Assembly: GCA_050950465.1 (NCBI GenBank)
Contig: JBMNHQ010000001.1
Coordinates: 1 to 64,000, forward strand
Source: CAZRIZ01 sp050950465
Lineage (GTDB): Bacteria; Patescibacteriota; Saccharimonadia; Saccharimonadales; Saccharimonadaceae
Direction of reading: 5' to 3'
DNA length: 64,000 nt
Shown: piece after piece, positions 16,230 to 24,863 of the stretch
How the letters are laid out: every line of letters starts with the position of its first letter
Numbering within the stretch: position 1 is the stretch's first letter
Position numbers and translations under genes: made by a program
Notes under the pieces: model-generated
Told to the model about the DNA's origin: nothing
The model's input: only the letters and a program-made list of their open reading frames with translations
Databases searched by the model: none

Positions 16230-16486
16230 GCAAAGTTCGCTTGCTAACGCAAAACGTCGTGAATCGGGTCACAGACACGACCAACTAAAAACACCACCGT
16301 TGGTGGTATTTTTAGTGAGACATCGGCTTTGCCTCCTCCGGCTCATTCGAAAAGAAAATGCCCTGCGGGCGCTTTCTTTTCTCATTTCGCCTTCGCCGAA
16401 CTCATTTTTGCTGCGCAAAAATCTGAGTTCTCGTCTCAGCCATGTTCAGCCAAATACAAATACCATCCGAAGATGGTATTTGTATT
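16230..16486 (-). repeat. Hairpin element downstream of tRNA-Lys(CTT)
   Basis: Read in tRNA orientation: terminator hairpin, a segment with GAACTCA...TGAGTTC pairing around TTTTTGCgcaGCAAAAA, then filler, then gatgtctcac (a copy of the T-arm 3' half), a second terminator-like hairpin, and a CACGACgTTTTGC segment. The order and much of the sequence match the elements beside tRNA-Lys(TTT) at 35.5-36.0 kb. The inverted arm equals part of the neighbouring tRNA T arm. Confidence 0.7.
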
Positions 16487-16563
16487 TGGTGGATCTGGTG
16501 AGACTCGAACTCACGACACCCTGCTTAAGAGGCAGGTGCTCTAACCGGCTGAGCTACAGATCC
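16487..16563 (-). tRNA. tRNA-Lys (CTT)
   Basis: Minus-strand cloverleaf: acceptor GGATCTG/CAGATCC, anticodon stem CCTGC/GCAGG with loop CTCTTAA (anticodon CTT), T arm GTGAG/CTCAC, discriminator A and encoded CCA; 77 nt. Confidence 0.96.
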
Positions 16564-16611
16564 GACTGGAGTTATTCTACACTTTTTTACAGATTTTACA
16601 AGGGGACAGTT

Positions 16612-16640
16612 AAAAATCTCCACCCAAAGGTAGAGATTTA
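16612..16640 (-). terminator. Terminator of tmk
   Basis: On the minus strand, AAATCTCTACC...GGTGGAGATTT forms a hairpin with a T run just after the tmk stop. Confidence 0.7.
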
Positions 16641-16644
16641 TTGC

Positions 16645-17289
16645 TTAGGCAGATTTTTGCCAATCATCCAAGACTGGCTGAACTATTTCACGAATTTCTT
16701 TTTGAATCTCTTCGATAGAGCGGTCAGCGTCTACTAAATACCGCCCATCCTCTTGCCCTAATTTAACATAAGCCTGCTGAGCCCGATCGTGAAAACTAAG
16801 GTCTTTTGATTCAAAGGTGTCAGCTTGCATAGCCGCCAAATCCCGCTTTTGCAAACGCTCGCGACTAGCTTTAGCATCTAAAGACATGACTATTTCAACA
16901 TCTGGTGTGGTGTAACCGTCAGGCATCCACATTTTAGTAGTAGCTTTAATCTTATCAACATCAATACCATCACCATACCCCTGAAAAGCAATCGTTGTTA
17001 GATAGCTCCGCGACGAAATAACCCAAGCGCCAGTATCCAATTTAGCAAACACGCCTCTTAAATCGGCTCGCGCTGCTGTAAATAATAATGCATCAGTTTC
17101 TGGATGTCGCTCAATAGTTTTATCCTTTAGTATTGTTCTAATCGCCTCAGCCATCGGCGTACCACCCGGCTCTTCTATCCAGATACAGTTCACCCCCTGC
17201 TCCTGTAGCCATTCCAGCAAAAGATTTAACTGGGTCGTTTTACCAACACCATCACCACCCTCGATAACAATATATTTTCCCTTCTTCAT
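16645..17289 (-). CDS. tmk: Thymidylate kinase
   Basis: Phosphorylates dTMP to dTDP, the step after ThyA. The P-loop is EGGDGVGKTTQ at the N terminus, the DR-type substrate motif is reflected in EEPGGTPMAEAIR, and LLFTAARADL and SSRSYLTTIAFQG match the family. Length (214) is typical. The ATG at 17289 is preferred because AAGGTGAG lies just upstream; the longer reading would start with GTG three codons earlier inside that site. Confidence 0.94.
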   Translation of the reverse strand: MKKGKYIVIEGGDGVGKTTQLNLLLEWLQEQGVNCIWIEEPGGTPMAEAIRTILKDKTIERHPETDALLFTAARADLRGVFAKLDTGAWVISSRSYLTTIAFQGYGDGIDVDKIKATTKMWMPDGYTTPDVEIVMSLDAKASRERLQKRDLAAMQADTFESKDLSFHDRAQQAYVKLGQEDGRYLVDADRSIEEIQKEIREIVQPVLDDWQKSA

Positions 17290-17378
17290 AAAACTCACCT
17301 TTTTATTTTTTATTTACTCACACTTTTATTGTACACCACTGGTATAAATCCGTCCAATATGCTAAAATAACCCTGCTT

Positions 17379-17453
17379 GCGGGTGTAGTATAATGGCTAA
17401 TATATCTGCCTTCCAAGCAGAGGCTGCGAGTTCGATTCTCGCCACCCGCACCA
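17379..17453 (+). tRNA. tRNA-Gly (TCC)
   Basis: Acceptor GCGGGTG/CACCCGC, anticodon stem TCTGC/GCAGA with loop CTTCCAA (anticodon TCC), T arm GCGAG/CTCGC, discriminator A and encoded CCA; 75 nt. Confidence 0.96.
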
Positions 17454-17707
17454 AATCGGATTTGAGATTAAAATCTCAAATACGAGTTGGTTCAGCATGG
17501 AAGAGAAGCGAACTTTTCGATAATTTCGCGGTCAGCGAAATTACATGTTGAGCCCAAGAAAACAAGTAGCTTAAAAAATAGTTTTCATGGCGCGAGACTA
17601 TATTCTCGCCACCCGCACCAAGCCCAAGTCAAAGCTTTAGCTTTGAGTGGGGGTTGATTTGGACACAAAGAGAAGCGAACTCTTCGTTCTCGCCACCAAC
17701 ATCGCAT
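17454..17707 (+). repeat. Hairpin elements with copies of the tRNA-Gly 3' end
   Basis: The tRNA-Gly tail ttctcgccacccgcacca recurs at about 17602-17619, and a shorter copy (ttctcgccacc) lies near 17687. Between them are a TTTGAGATTaaaaTCTCAAA hairpin, a TTTCGCGGTCAGCGAAAtt hairpin and AGAGAAGCGAAC motifs also seen near other tRNAs. The array ends directly before tRNA-Arg(TCT). Confidence 0.7.
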
Positions 17708-17784
17708 GCCTCGGTAGCTCAGCTGGATAGAGCAGGAGACTTCTAAGCTCAAGGTCATAGGTTCGACTCCTATCCGAGGCGCCA
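17708..17784 (+). tRNA. tRNA-Arg (TCT), unusual anticodon stem
   Basis: Acceptor GCCTCGG/CCGAGGC, D arm GCTC/GAGC, loop CTTCTAA (anticodon TCT), T arm ATAGG/CCTAT, discriminator G, encoded CCA. The anticodon stem GGAGA/GCTCA pairs only at its three central positions; the top (G-A) and bottom (A-G) pairs are mismatched. It may be a divergent but working tRNA or one losing function. Confidence 0.85.
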
Positions 17785-17808
17785 TTTGGAAATTATTATT
17801 AAACATAC

Positions 17809-18360
17809 ATGCCAGATAAACGAATCCTAAACATCGTCGACGAGCAAGGAAACATCATCGACGAGGAAACTCGTGAGAAAATTCATACTGACGGGTTGCT
17901 ACACCGCGAAGTTCATGTTTGGCTCTATACACCTCGAGGTGAAATTATTTTCCAACATCGTGGTAAAAACAAAGACACCTACCCCGATTTGCTCGATGCT
18001 TCAGTTGGCGGCCACGTCGAGGTTGGCTTTGATTTTGAAGAGACAGCACTAAAAGAGTTATTCGAGGAGACTGGTATTAAAGCCAAAGTCGACGATCTAA
18101 CTCTAATTCAAATCAAACCTCATAAATCTTTCGATACAACTACTAACAAAATCAACAACGTTCTGCGAGCTAGCTACGCCTATTGTTACGATGGTAAAAT
18201 CGAAAATCTAAAAACTGAAGACAGCGAAGCACTTGGCTTTGAGACTTGGAGTTTCGAGGCTCTACAAAACATATCAGATAAAGACAAAAGGCGTTTCATT
18301 ACTAGTGTTTTCAAGCCAGCCATTACGGAAATTCTTGCTAAAATCCAAAAAATAATTTAA
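17809..18360 (+). CDS. Nudix hydrolase (IPP isomerase/YfcD-like)
   Basis: The Nudix box reads GGHVEVGFDFEETALKELFE followed by ETGI: the REUXEE catalytic glutamates are present (with Lys for Arg), but the glutamate eight positions before is replaced by Phe. The N-terminal DEQGNIIDEETREKIHTDG followed by LHREVHVWLY resembles YfcD and isopentenyl-diphosphate isomerase relatives; substrate unknown. The ATG lies 25 nt after tRNA-Arg(TCT) with no ribosome-binding site, so it may be co-transcribed with the tRNA. Its stop overlaps the convergent murA stop by 4 nt. Confidence 0.87.
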   Translation: MPDKRILNIVDEQGNIIDEETREKIHTDGLLHREVHVWLYTPRGEIIFQHRGKNKDTYPDLLDASVGGHVEVGFDFEETALKELFEETGIKAKVDDLTLIQIKPHKSFDTTTNKINNVLRASYAYCYDGKIENLKTEDSEALGFETWSFEALQNISDKDKRRFITSVFKPAITEILAKIQKII

Positions 18361-19883
18361 TAAATCGTCTCAATATCAGCACCAAGTGAATTTAGGCGCC
18401 GAGCAAAATCTTCGTAACCTCGATTGATTGAATAAACATTGCGTAAAGTCGATTCACCATCGGCTGCCAACATCGCTAACATCAGCACTACAGCTGGTCG
18501 CAGAGCTGGCGGAGTCACGATTTCAGCCGACTTAAATTTGGTTGGGCCAGTGATGATAATTCGATGTGGATCAATCAGCTGAGTCGACACATTTAATTTA
18601 CTGAGCTCAGCCAGATAAATCGCTCGGTTCTCGTACACCCAATCGTGAATCATAGTTGGACCTTCAGCCACTGCTGCAATAATTGCAAAAAAGGGTAAAT
18701 TATCAATATTAAGCCCTGGGTACGGCATCGGATGAACTTTATCAATTGCATGAGTTAATTGACTAGGTTTGACCACGATATCAACTAATTTTGTCCGTTC
18801 ATTGCGCGAGAAGTAGACATCTGAAACTTTTAAATTGGCGCCCATACCACGCAAGGTTTCAATTTCTACCTCTAGAAAGTCAATCGGTGCGCGCTTAACG
18901 GTAATCTCTGATTTAGTTACTAAACCTGCTGCAATAAAGCTCATCGCCTCAATCGGATCCTCACTAATTTCATAGCTAACGTTTTTATTAATATCATCTA
19001 AACCTTGGACTCTTAAAACTGTTGTACCAATTCCTTCAATTCGCACACCTAATTTTTCTAAAAAGAAACAAACATCTTGCACCATATAGTTTGGACTAGC
19101 GTTGCGGATTTCTGTCACGCCACTATGTAAAGCAGCGGCCATCAGGACGTTTTCGGTTACTGTATCGCCCCGCTCCGCTAAGACAATTTTAATTGGTTTT
19201 GTAGGATTAATCGCTTTAACTTCAGCGTTGTAGAATCCACCAGTAGTATTAACCTTTAAACCAAAAGATTCTAGGGCCTTGAGGTGCGGTTCGACTGTTC
19301 GTGCCCCCAAATTACAACCGCCCGCATAAGGCAGCTTGAAGCGCTTAGTTTTATGCAGCAGAACTCCCATTAACATAATCACACTGCGTGTCATACGGGC
19401 CGAGACAAGATTAATTTGCCCAGTCGTAAACTTAGCAGGTGGAATAATTTCCACATCACGATGGTTATTTAACCAACGCACCTTAACACCAAGACTCTCA
19501 ATCACTTCAATAATACGATAGACCTCCTCGATATTCGCTACATGCCTTAACACTGTCTTACCACGATTAAGTAGGGAAGCACAGAGTAATCCAACTGCCG
19601 CATTTTTTGAAGTATTAATACGAATCGAACCATTTAATTTTTTACCACCATTGATTCGAAAGTGTATCACCCCTTTCTGACCGAAAGTTAGCAGACCAAC
19701 CTTGAGCACACTGCTAATTCTTTCGATCATATCGAGACTAATGTTTTGCTTACCTTTTTCAATGCGATTAATCGCACTCTGTGAAGTATTAACTTTAGCT
19801 GCCAAATCCGCCTGCGTCATGTTCTTTTGCAAACGCGCTCGCTGAACTAAGTCACCCACCAAACGTTTATAATTTTTTGCCAT
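18357..19883 (-). CDS. murA: XRE-type HTH fused to UDP-GlcNAc 1-carboxyvinyltransferase
   Basis: Residues 1-65 form a helix-turn-helix of the XRE/Cro class (MTQADLAAKVNTSQSAINRI); residues about 75-508 are a complete MurA. The catalytic cysteine lies in YAGGCNLGARTVEPHL, the substrate lysine in NTSKNAAVGLL, and the domain-closing AERGDTVTENVLMAAAL region is present. MurA commits UDP-GlcNAc to peptidoglycan synthesis. The ATG at 19883 lies 6 nt after TATAAT, so the mRNA is leaderless. A 9-bp-arm palindrome fills the space between -35 and -10, so the fused HTH may repress its own gene; that is inference. The Nudix gene is convergent, with 4-nt overlap. Confidence 0.93.
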   Translation of the reverse strand: MAKNYKRLVGDLVQRARLQKNMTQADLAAKVNTSQSAINRIEKGKQNISLDMIERISSVLKVGLLTFGQKGVIHFRINGGKKLNGSIRINTSKNAAVGLLCASLLNRGKTVLRHVANIEEVYRIIEVIESLGVKVRWLNNHRDVEIIPPAKFTTGQINLVSARMTRSVIMLMGVLLHKTKRFKLPYAGGCNLGARTVEPHLKALESFGLKVNTTGGFYNAEVKAINPTKPIKIVLAERGDTVTENVLMAAALHSGVTEIRNASPNYMVQDVCFFLEKLGVRIEGIGTTVLRVQGLDDINKNVSYEISEDPIEAMSFIAAGLVTKSEITVKRAPIDFLEVEIETLRGMGANLKVSDVYFSRNERTKLVDIVVKPSQLTHAIDKVHPMPYPGLNIDNLPFFAIIAAVAEGPTMIHDWVYENRAIYLAELSKLNVSTQLIDPHRIIITGPTKFKSAEIVTPPALRPAVVLMLAMLAADGESTLRNVYSINRGYEDFARRLNSLGADIETIY

Positions 19884-19889
19884 AAGCTG

Positions 19890-19917
19890 ATTATATATCA
19901 CGAGTGATATATTTCAA
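19890..19917 (-). promoter_or_regulatory. murA promoter with palindromic operator
   Basis: On the minus strand TTGAAA (19912-19917), 16-bp spacer, TATAAT (19890-19895), 6 nt to the ATG. The palindrome ATATATCAC-GA-GTGATATAT occupies 19893-19912, overlapping both boxes: the position of a repressor operator. Confidence 0.7.
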
Positions 19918-19923
19918 TAGTTT

Positions 19924-22362
19924 TTATTGATTTTCAGCGATAGAATCGGCTTCTCTTTGCCTTTCGACGATATTTTTAACATCATCTAACGTGACTGTTA
20001 TAGTTACGCCAGCTAAATCACTACGCGCAATCATCTCACGCGCTACAATATTCTCTACGGTTGACTGCACCATCCGACGCATTGGACGAGCCCCTAAGCG
20101 CGGATCGTAACCAACTTCCACCAAGTAGTTCATCGCCTCTTCAGTCACCTCAACTGCAACTTTTTGTGCTACTAAGTTTTTGTTAACACCCTTAATAATT
20201 AGCCCTAAAATTTGCATTAACTCAGGTTTAGTAAGTGGACGAAAAACCACAATCTCATCAAAACGGTTGATAAACTCTGGACGAAACTGATTTGAAGAAA
20301 TTAATTCATCAATAAACTGTTTCTCAAACTTGCTAACTTCATATCCTCTTTCTACATATTCACGAATTCGATGCGCTCCAGCATTAGAAGTAGTAATAAT
20401 AATCGCATCACGAAAACTAACTTCGCGATTGTTTTCATCACGCAAAATACCCTCATCTAACAACTGTAGTAGGGTCGACAAAACTGCCGGATGAGCTTTC
20501 TCAATTTCATCTAATAAAACCACCGAGAACGGTCGTTGCATAACTTGCGCAGTTAGGCTGTGAGGATTTTTAGCACCGTCTTCCAACAAACGTGCCACAT
20601 CGTTGACCGTCACAAATTCGTTCATGTCTAGGCGAATAATACTTGATTCACCACCAAAATAAACTGCCGCCAAAGATTTAGCCAACTCAGTCTTCCCCAC
20701 ACCGGTTGGTCCTAAAAACATGAAAGTACCAATTGGCTTACCTTGGCTACGCACCCCCGCTCGTGCCCGCCGCAGAGCATCACTGACTACGTTGACGGCC
20801 CTATCTTGATTAATCATGCGTTCATGAATTAGTTGTTCTAAATTAAGCAGCATTTCACGCTCTTCTTCGTGATTAACGGCGCCAATCTTGACGTTCATAG
20901 TCTTCTCAATCGCTTCCTGAACTGATTCCACCGTCACTAAACCATCACGGTGATAACCAGCGGCCGCCTCCAGCAATCTAATTGCGCGCCCCGGCATAGT
21001 CAAATCATGTATATAACGCTCACTCAAACGATAAGCCTCTTGCATCGCCTGATACATATAAATCACTTGGAAACGCGGCTCTAAATCCACCGCTCGATCT
21101 TGCATAGCTACAATCGTCTCATTTGCATCAGTCGGATGAATTACAATGCGATTCAGGGTGTTAACTAAATTAGGGTGCCGCTTATTAATCTGTAGCAACT
21201 TATGTTCGCTGATGGTTAAAATTACTCGAGTATTGCCCGACTCAAAAATTGGTAATAATACGTTTGATAAATCAATTGCCCCAACCCCCTCTTCAAAAAA
21301 CACGTGAGCATTATCAAAGCAGATGATAATATTCTTGGCGTTATAGGCTTCAGTAAAAATTTGAGTGACGAGTTTTTCTAACTCACCACGACCAGGCGCC
21401 CCAGCCACAATTGCACTTGCATCTAATAAAACAATTTGACGAAATCTCAAATTGCGCGGTAAATCGTCGTCGACTGATAATAATTTCTCTGCCAAAGCAT
21501 AAACCATAGTAGTCTTGCCAACACCATCTAATCCAACCAACGCTACGTTCTGTCGAGCTCCGCCTGAAAAAATGTCAATCATTTGTTTGATAGCATCTTG
21601 TCTAGAGCCAGCCATAGTTTGCATAAAACGACGACCAATAACTTCTTGACTAATGTTTTGACCATATTGATCAATCAATGGCGTATAGCCAAATGACCAG
21701 TCCCTAGCAATACCACCAGTCCTAAGGCGCACACCCACCTGATCCTTAACAGCATGAATGTAGTCATGCCAACGGACACCAGCAATCAAGTCATCTAGAC
21801 TAAGCTGTAGTTTAGCCAAAACTTGTTCGTAGTTGGGAAAATTTTTAATTAATGCCAGCGCTAAGGTCCCGCCCGACAGAGTCGTTGATTTGGTCTGTTG
21901 ACGAATCTCTAAAGCCGTCTTCCAAATTGATTCCATGTCAGCTGAATCTGTTGAAGACAGCTCTGTTAGAAATCTTGGGCTAATACCGAATCGTACCAAG
22001 AGAAATGAGCCACTTGAGGTATGAGTTAAAATTTCTGCCAGCTCCCGCGGTGTAGGATTGGAAGATAAGCGACCTAGTATGCTACTAGATAGAATATTAT
22101 CAACTTGATTATCGTCACGCGTGATAATATCTAAGTGAAACAAGCGCCAACGCCACCATTGATAGGTTGCCCACATAACAATACCCGGAATCATAATCAA
22201 CCAACCAAAATGGTAACTAAAAACAATAGCCGTTAAGCCACCTAAGATGAACAGCCAGCTAAACCACTGCAGAACAAATCGCCAATTAGGTGTGATACCA
22301 ACTGTCATCCGCGCTTCACTAGCACGTAAACTACGATAATTAAATTTTACTGCACCAGCCAT
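19924..22362 (-). CDS. Membrane-anchored Clp-family AAA+ protein (ClpA/ClpC-like)
   Basis: About 812 residues. Two transmembrane helices near the N terminus (VLQWFSWLFILGGL; GWLIMIPGIVMWAT, about 35-75), a region replacing the Clp N domain, AAA module 1 (Walker A GLDGVGKTT, Walker B IIICFDNAH) and AAA module 2 (GPTGVGKTE, VVLLDEIEKAH, sensor TTSNAGA, RPEFINRFDEIV) with a D2-small domain (GARPMRRMVQ). This is an unfoldase fold; unlike normal ClpC it should be tethered to the membrane. Module 1 looks weaker than module 2 (Asn for the second Walker B acidic residue). The ATG at 22362 has AGGAG and overlaps the upstream gene. Confidence 0.87.
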   Translation of the reverse strand: MAGAVKFNYRSLRASEARMTVGITPNWRFVLQWFSWLFILGGLTAIVFSYHFGWLIMIPGIVMWATYQWWRWRLFHLDIITRDDNQVDNILSSSILGRLSSNPTPRELAEILTHTSSGSFLLVRFGISPRFLTELSSTDSADMESIWKTALEIRQQTKSTTLSGGTLALALIKNFPNYEQVLAKLQLSLDDLIAGVRWHDYIHAVKDQVGVRLRTGGIARDWSFGYTPLIDQYGQNISQEVIGRRFMQTMAGSRQDAIKQMIDIFSGGARQNVALVGLDGVGKTTMVYALAEKLLSVDDDLPRNLRFRQIVLLDASAIVAGAPGRGELEKLVTQIFTEAYNAKNIIICFDNAHVFFEEGVGAIDLSNVLLPIFESGNTRVILTISEHKLLQINKRHPNLVNTLNRIVIHPTDANETIVAMQDRAVDLEPRFQVIYMYQAMQEAYRLSERYIHDLTMPGRAIRLLEAAAGYHRDGLVTVESVQEAIEKTMNVKIGAVNHEEEREMLLNLEQLIHERMINQDRAVNVVSDALRRARAGVRSQGKPIGTFMFLGPTGVGKTELAKSLAAVYFGGESSIIRLDMNEFVTVNDVARLLEDGAKNPHSLTAQVMQRPFSVVLLDEIEKAHPAVLSTLLQLLDEGILRDENNREVSFRDAIIITTSNAGAHRIREYVERGYEVSKFEKQFIDELISSNQFRPEFINRFDEIVVFRPLTKPELMQILGLIIKGVNKNLVAQKVAVEVTEEAMNYLVEVGYDPRLGARPMRRMVQSTVENIVAREMIARSDLAGVTITVTLDDVKNIVERQREADSIAENQ

Positions 22363-22739
22363 GACGGCGCCACTCCTAAAATAAACAGAACCACACAAGC
22401 GGCTGGTAAAATTGGTACAAACAACCATAGAATCATCGCTAATATGCTATAAGCAACTCGCATTAATAAAGCCACCATACCAACCAAAAGCACACCAAAG
22501 CGCAGCATCGCGCCAATTAAACGTGAAATTAGACGATCAAACCAATTACGTATCTTGTCTTCTAAGGCACCTTTTTCCAGTTTTTGGGAGTCAATCATAC
22601 GAAATGGGTGGAAAAAAGTTCTAAAAAGTAAGTCAATTGAGAAAAAATCCGATGTTTTAAGTACCTGATCGGTTAAACGACGAAAACGATTTTTTAGGCC
22701 GGCTCCATACCACCATCTGAAAAAACTAGCCAAAAGCAT
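22347..22739 (-). CDS. Small membrane protein upstream of the Clp-like ATPase
   Basis: Not recognised. At 130 residues it has a basic, aromatic N-terminal half (SFFRWWYGAGLKNRFRR) and two hydrophobic segments in the C-terminal half (AMLRFGVLLVGMVALLMRV; ILAMILWLFVPILPAACVVLFIL). Its stop lies 16 nt inside the Clp-like gene, so the two are translationally coupled and probably interact in the membrane. Confidence 0.75.
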   Translation of the reverse strand: MLLASFFRWWYGAGLKNRFRRLTDQVLKTSDFFSIDLLFRTFFHPFRMIDSQKLEKGALEDKIRNWFDRLISRLIGAMLRFGVLLVGMVALLMRVAYSILAMILWLFVPILPAACVVLFILGVAPSWLVQ

Positions 22740-22784
22740 AAACTAATTATACACTAAACTAACATCGCGCTAAAGCTAAGTTTA

Positions 22785-22857
22785 AGATATAATATGAACA
22801 TCTGAGAGAAAAGTGGAGCTTGCTTTAACTTTTCCGAGGATGTGAAATATTACACGA
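22785..22857 (+). promoter_or_regulatory. TATAAT and hairpin leader upstream of murT
   Basis: TATAAT at about 22787 is followed by outer stem ACATC/GATGT, inner stem GAAAAG/CTTTTC around AGCTTGCTT, a CGAG motif and ATTACAC. It is the third copy of the leader seen at 4425 and 4498, with covarying outer stem. A second AT-rich box (AATATATAA) lies 9-16 nt before murT. Confidence 0.55.
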
Positions 22858-22875
22858 TAATATATAAATAGCGAT

Positions 22876-24129
22876 ATGCACTTCAGACGCTGGTTTTCAA
22901 TTAAAGTCGGTAAACTATTGCTCAGATTAGGGCGATTTTATGGTGGGGGCTCGGCTCTACCTGGCTTAGTGATGGAGAAAATCCATCCAAATTTTGTCAA
23001 AGAAGCTCTGGAGAACCTGCCGTTAGGCGTAGCAGTCATATCCGGCACCAACGGCAAAACCTCAACAACTAAAATCGTCAGTCAAATCCTAACCGAACAA
23101 AATGTCACGGTTTTTACTAACCCCAGCGGTAGTAATTTCCTACGTGGCGTAGCATCAGCTCTACTTAAGCAATGTGATAGTAAGGGTCAAATCAAGGCTC
23201 AAATCGCAATATTGGAACTAGATGAAGCTCATGCTATTCATTTCGTTAATCAAGTTAAGCCAAACTATTGCCTGCTGTTAAACGTTTTGCGTGACCAACT
23301 AGATCGTTTTGGTGAAATCGACACAGTTACACATCTACTAGAACAAATTGCTCGATCTACTACTAAAACTGCCGTAATTAACCGCGAAGATTCACGCCTA
23401 CGCAGTTTTGCAAACGAGCTATCAAACGTTAGTTATTATGGCTACAGTGATAAAGTCGGTGATCAACTTCAAGATTTAGATGATCCATTAACGGCCGCTG
23501 AACTACCACCAGCCGAAGTTGAACTAGTCTACCACAGTACCGGCAGCGCTAATGTCTATCGCATTGGTAATGATAAAATTAGTGCCAAGCTAAAGATGGG
23601 AGGGCTCTATAATCACTTCAATGTAGCTGGCGCTATTGCTCTAATTAAAGCAATCTTGGGTGATAAATTAGACCTTAATCGGTTAGTTTATAGCCTGAAA
23701 AACCTCGAACCAGCTTTCGGCCGAGGTGAAAAATTTCTAATCGGCGGACAAGCCACTGAACTAATTCTAGTTAAAAACCCATCTGGTTTACAAATGTCAA
23801 TCAACTCGCTTACTAACCCTGATGCTGCAATCATGATAGCAGTAAACGATAACTATGCTGACGGACGCGACACATCGTGGCTGTGGGATGTTAATTTTTC
23901 CAACTTACCACAAAAGACAATTCATACCACTGCTGGCAGTCGTTGTTTCGATATAACTAATCGCCTAAAATATGACCTGAAAAAAGTCGCTTTTAGCCAA
24001 CCAAACTTAAACATCGCCACTACAAATTTTCTCAGCACCAATCAACCACGACAGATTTTTACCACCTACACTGCTATGTTGCAAATTCGTAAGATCCTAA
24101 TCAGGGCTACAAAAGGAGAAGAGGCATGA
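22876..24129 (+). CDS. murT: Lipid II isoglutaminyl synthase, MurT subunit
   Basis: Mur-ligase-fold subunit that activates the glutamate alpha-carboxyl of lipid II for amidation with GatD. Seen are the ATP P-loop SGTNGKTSTTK, the second-domain LLNVLRDQLDRFGE with NREDS, the MGGLYNHFNVAGAIA segment and the C-terminal DUF1727 part (VAVNDNYADGRDTSWLWDV, with the catalytic-type DGRDTSW). The four-cysteine zinc ribbon inserted in Firmicutes MurT is missing: the corresponding stretch (about residues 200-235) has no cysteine. The gene overlaps gatD by 4 nt. Amidation would alter peptidoglycan cross-linking. Confidence 0.93.
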   Translation: MHFRRWFSIKVGKLLLRLGRFYGGGSALPGLVMEKIHPNFVKEALENLPLGVAVISGTNGKTSTTKIVSQILTEQNVTVFTNPSGSNFLRGVASALLKQCDSKGQIKAQIAILELDEAHAIHFVNQVKPNYCLLLNVLRDQLDRFGEIDTVTHLLEQIARSTTKTAVINREDSRLRSFANELSNVSYYGYSDKVGDQLQDLDDPLTAAELPPAEVELVYHSTGSANVYRIGNDKISAKLKMGGLYNHFNVAGAIALIKAILGDKLDLNRLVYSLKNLEPAFGRGEKFLIGGQATELILVKNPSGLQMSINSLTNPDAAIMIAVNDNYADGRDTSWLWDVNFSNLPQKTIHTTAGSRCFDITNRLKYDLKKVAFSQPNLNIATTNFLSTNQPRQIFTTYTAMLQIRKILIRATKGEEA

Positions 24130-24851
24130 ATCAGGAACTAACCATACTACAACTCTACCCCGATGAATTAAACATTTATGGTGATAATGGTAATTTACTT
24201 ACACTAATTCGTCGATTAGAGTGGCGTAATATTGCTGTTAATGTTTTGCGCCATAACATTGGTGATAACTTTAGCCACTACATGCCAGACATTATTATTG
24301 CTGGAGGCGGACAAGATTCGAATCAAGTAAAAATTGGCGAAGATTTGAGCCGCCTGCGAGACCAACTCAGACAGTGGATTGAGGCTGGCGTACCATGTTT
24401 AATGATCTGTGGTGCCTATCAGGCCCTAGGCAAACCGTACCAGAACAAAGATGGCGTCACTATGCCTGGACTTGAGCTAATAGATATTAAAACTAAGGTT
24501 GATAACGAACGCCTAATTGGTAATTTAATTATTAAAAGTGAGGAGTTTGGGCGAATCATTGGCTACGAGAACCATTCTGGGCGTACTTATTTAGGAGACA
24601 AGCTAAAACCGCTTGGAAAAGTTACAAGAGGTGGTGGCAACAATGGCCATGACGGTACAGAAGGACTGCGATATAAGAACCTTATTGGCACCTACTGCCA
24701 TGGTCCAATTTTACCCAAAAACCCTAGAGTTGCTGATTTCTTAATCACCAAAGCCTTAGAACGAAAATACGGTAGTAACATCAAGTTAACACCGCTTGAT
24801 GACGCAATCGAACTAGCAGCACAAGATCAATCAGCCAACCGCCCACGTTGA
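24126..24851 (+). CDS. gatD: Lipid II isoglutaminyl synthase, GatD glutaminase subunit
   Basis: Class I glutamine amidotransferase that supplies ammonia to MurT. The nucleophile lies in MICGAYQALG (about residue 94) after the oxyanion-type IIAGGGQDSNQ, and the catalytic histidine in GTYCHGPILPKNP (about 189). The ATGA overlap with murT implies coupled translation and fixed stoichiometry, as in the known MurT/GatD complex. Length (241) matches the family. Confidence 0.94.
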   Translation: MNQELTILQLYPDELNIYGDNGNLLTLIRRLEWRNIAVNVLRHNIGDNFSHYMPDIIIAGGGQDSNQVKIGEDLSRLRDQLRQWIEAGVPCLMICGAYQALGKPYQNKDGVTMPGLELIDIKTKVDNERLIGNLIIKSEEFGRIIGYENHSGRTYLGDKLKPLGKVTRGGGNNGHDGTEGLRYKNLIGTYCHGPILPKNPRVADFLITKALERKYGSNIKLTPLDDAIELAAQDQSANRPR

Positions 24852-24863
24852 CTAAAATAATGG

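Noticed and set aside
16300..16737. 145-residue frame over tRNA-Lys(CTT) and the tmk 3' end
   Set aside because: Covers a tRNA and a terminator on the opposite strand; not plausible as a gene.
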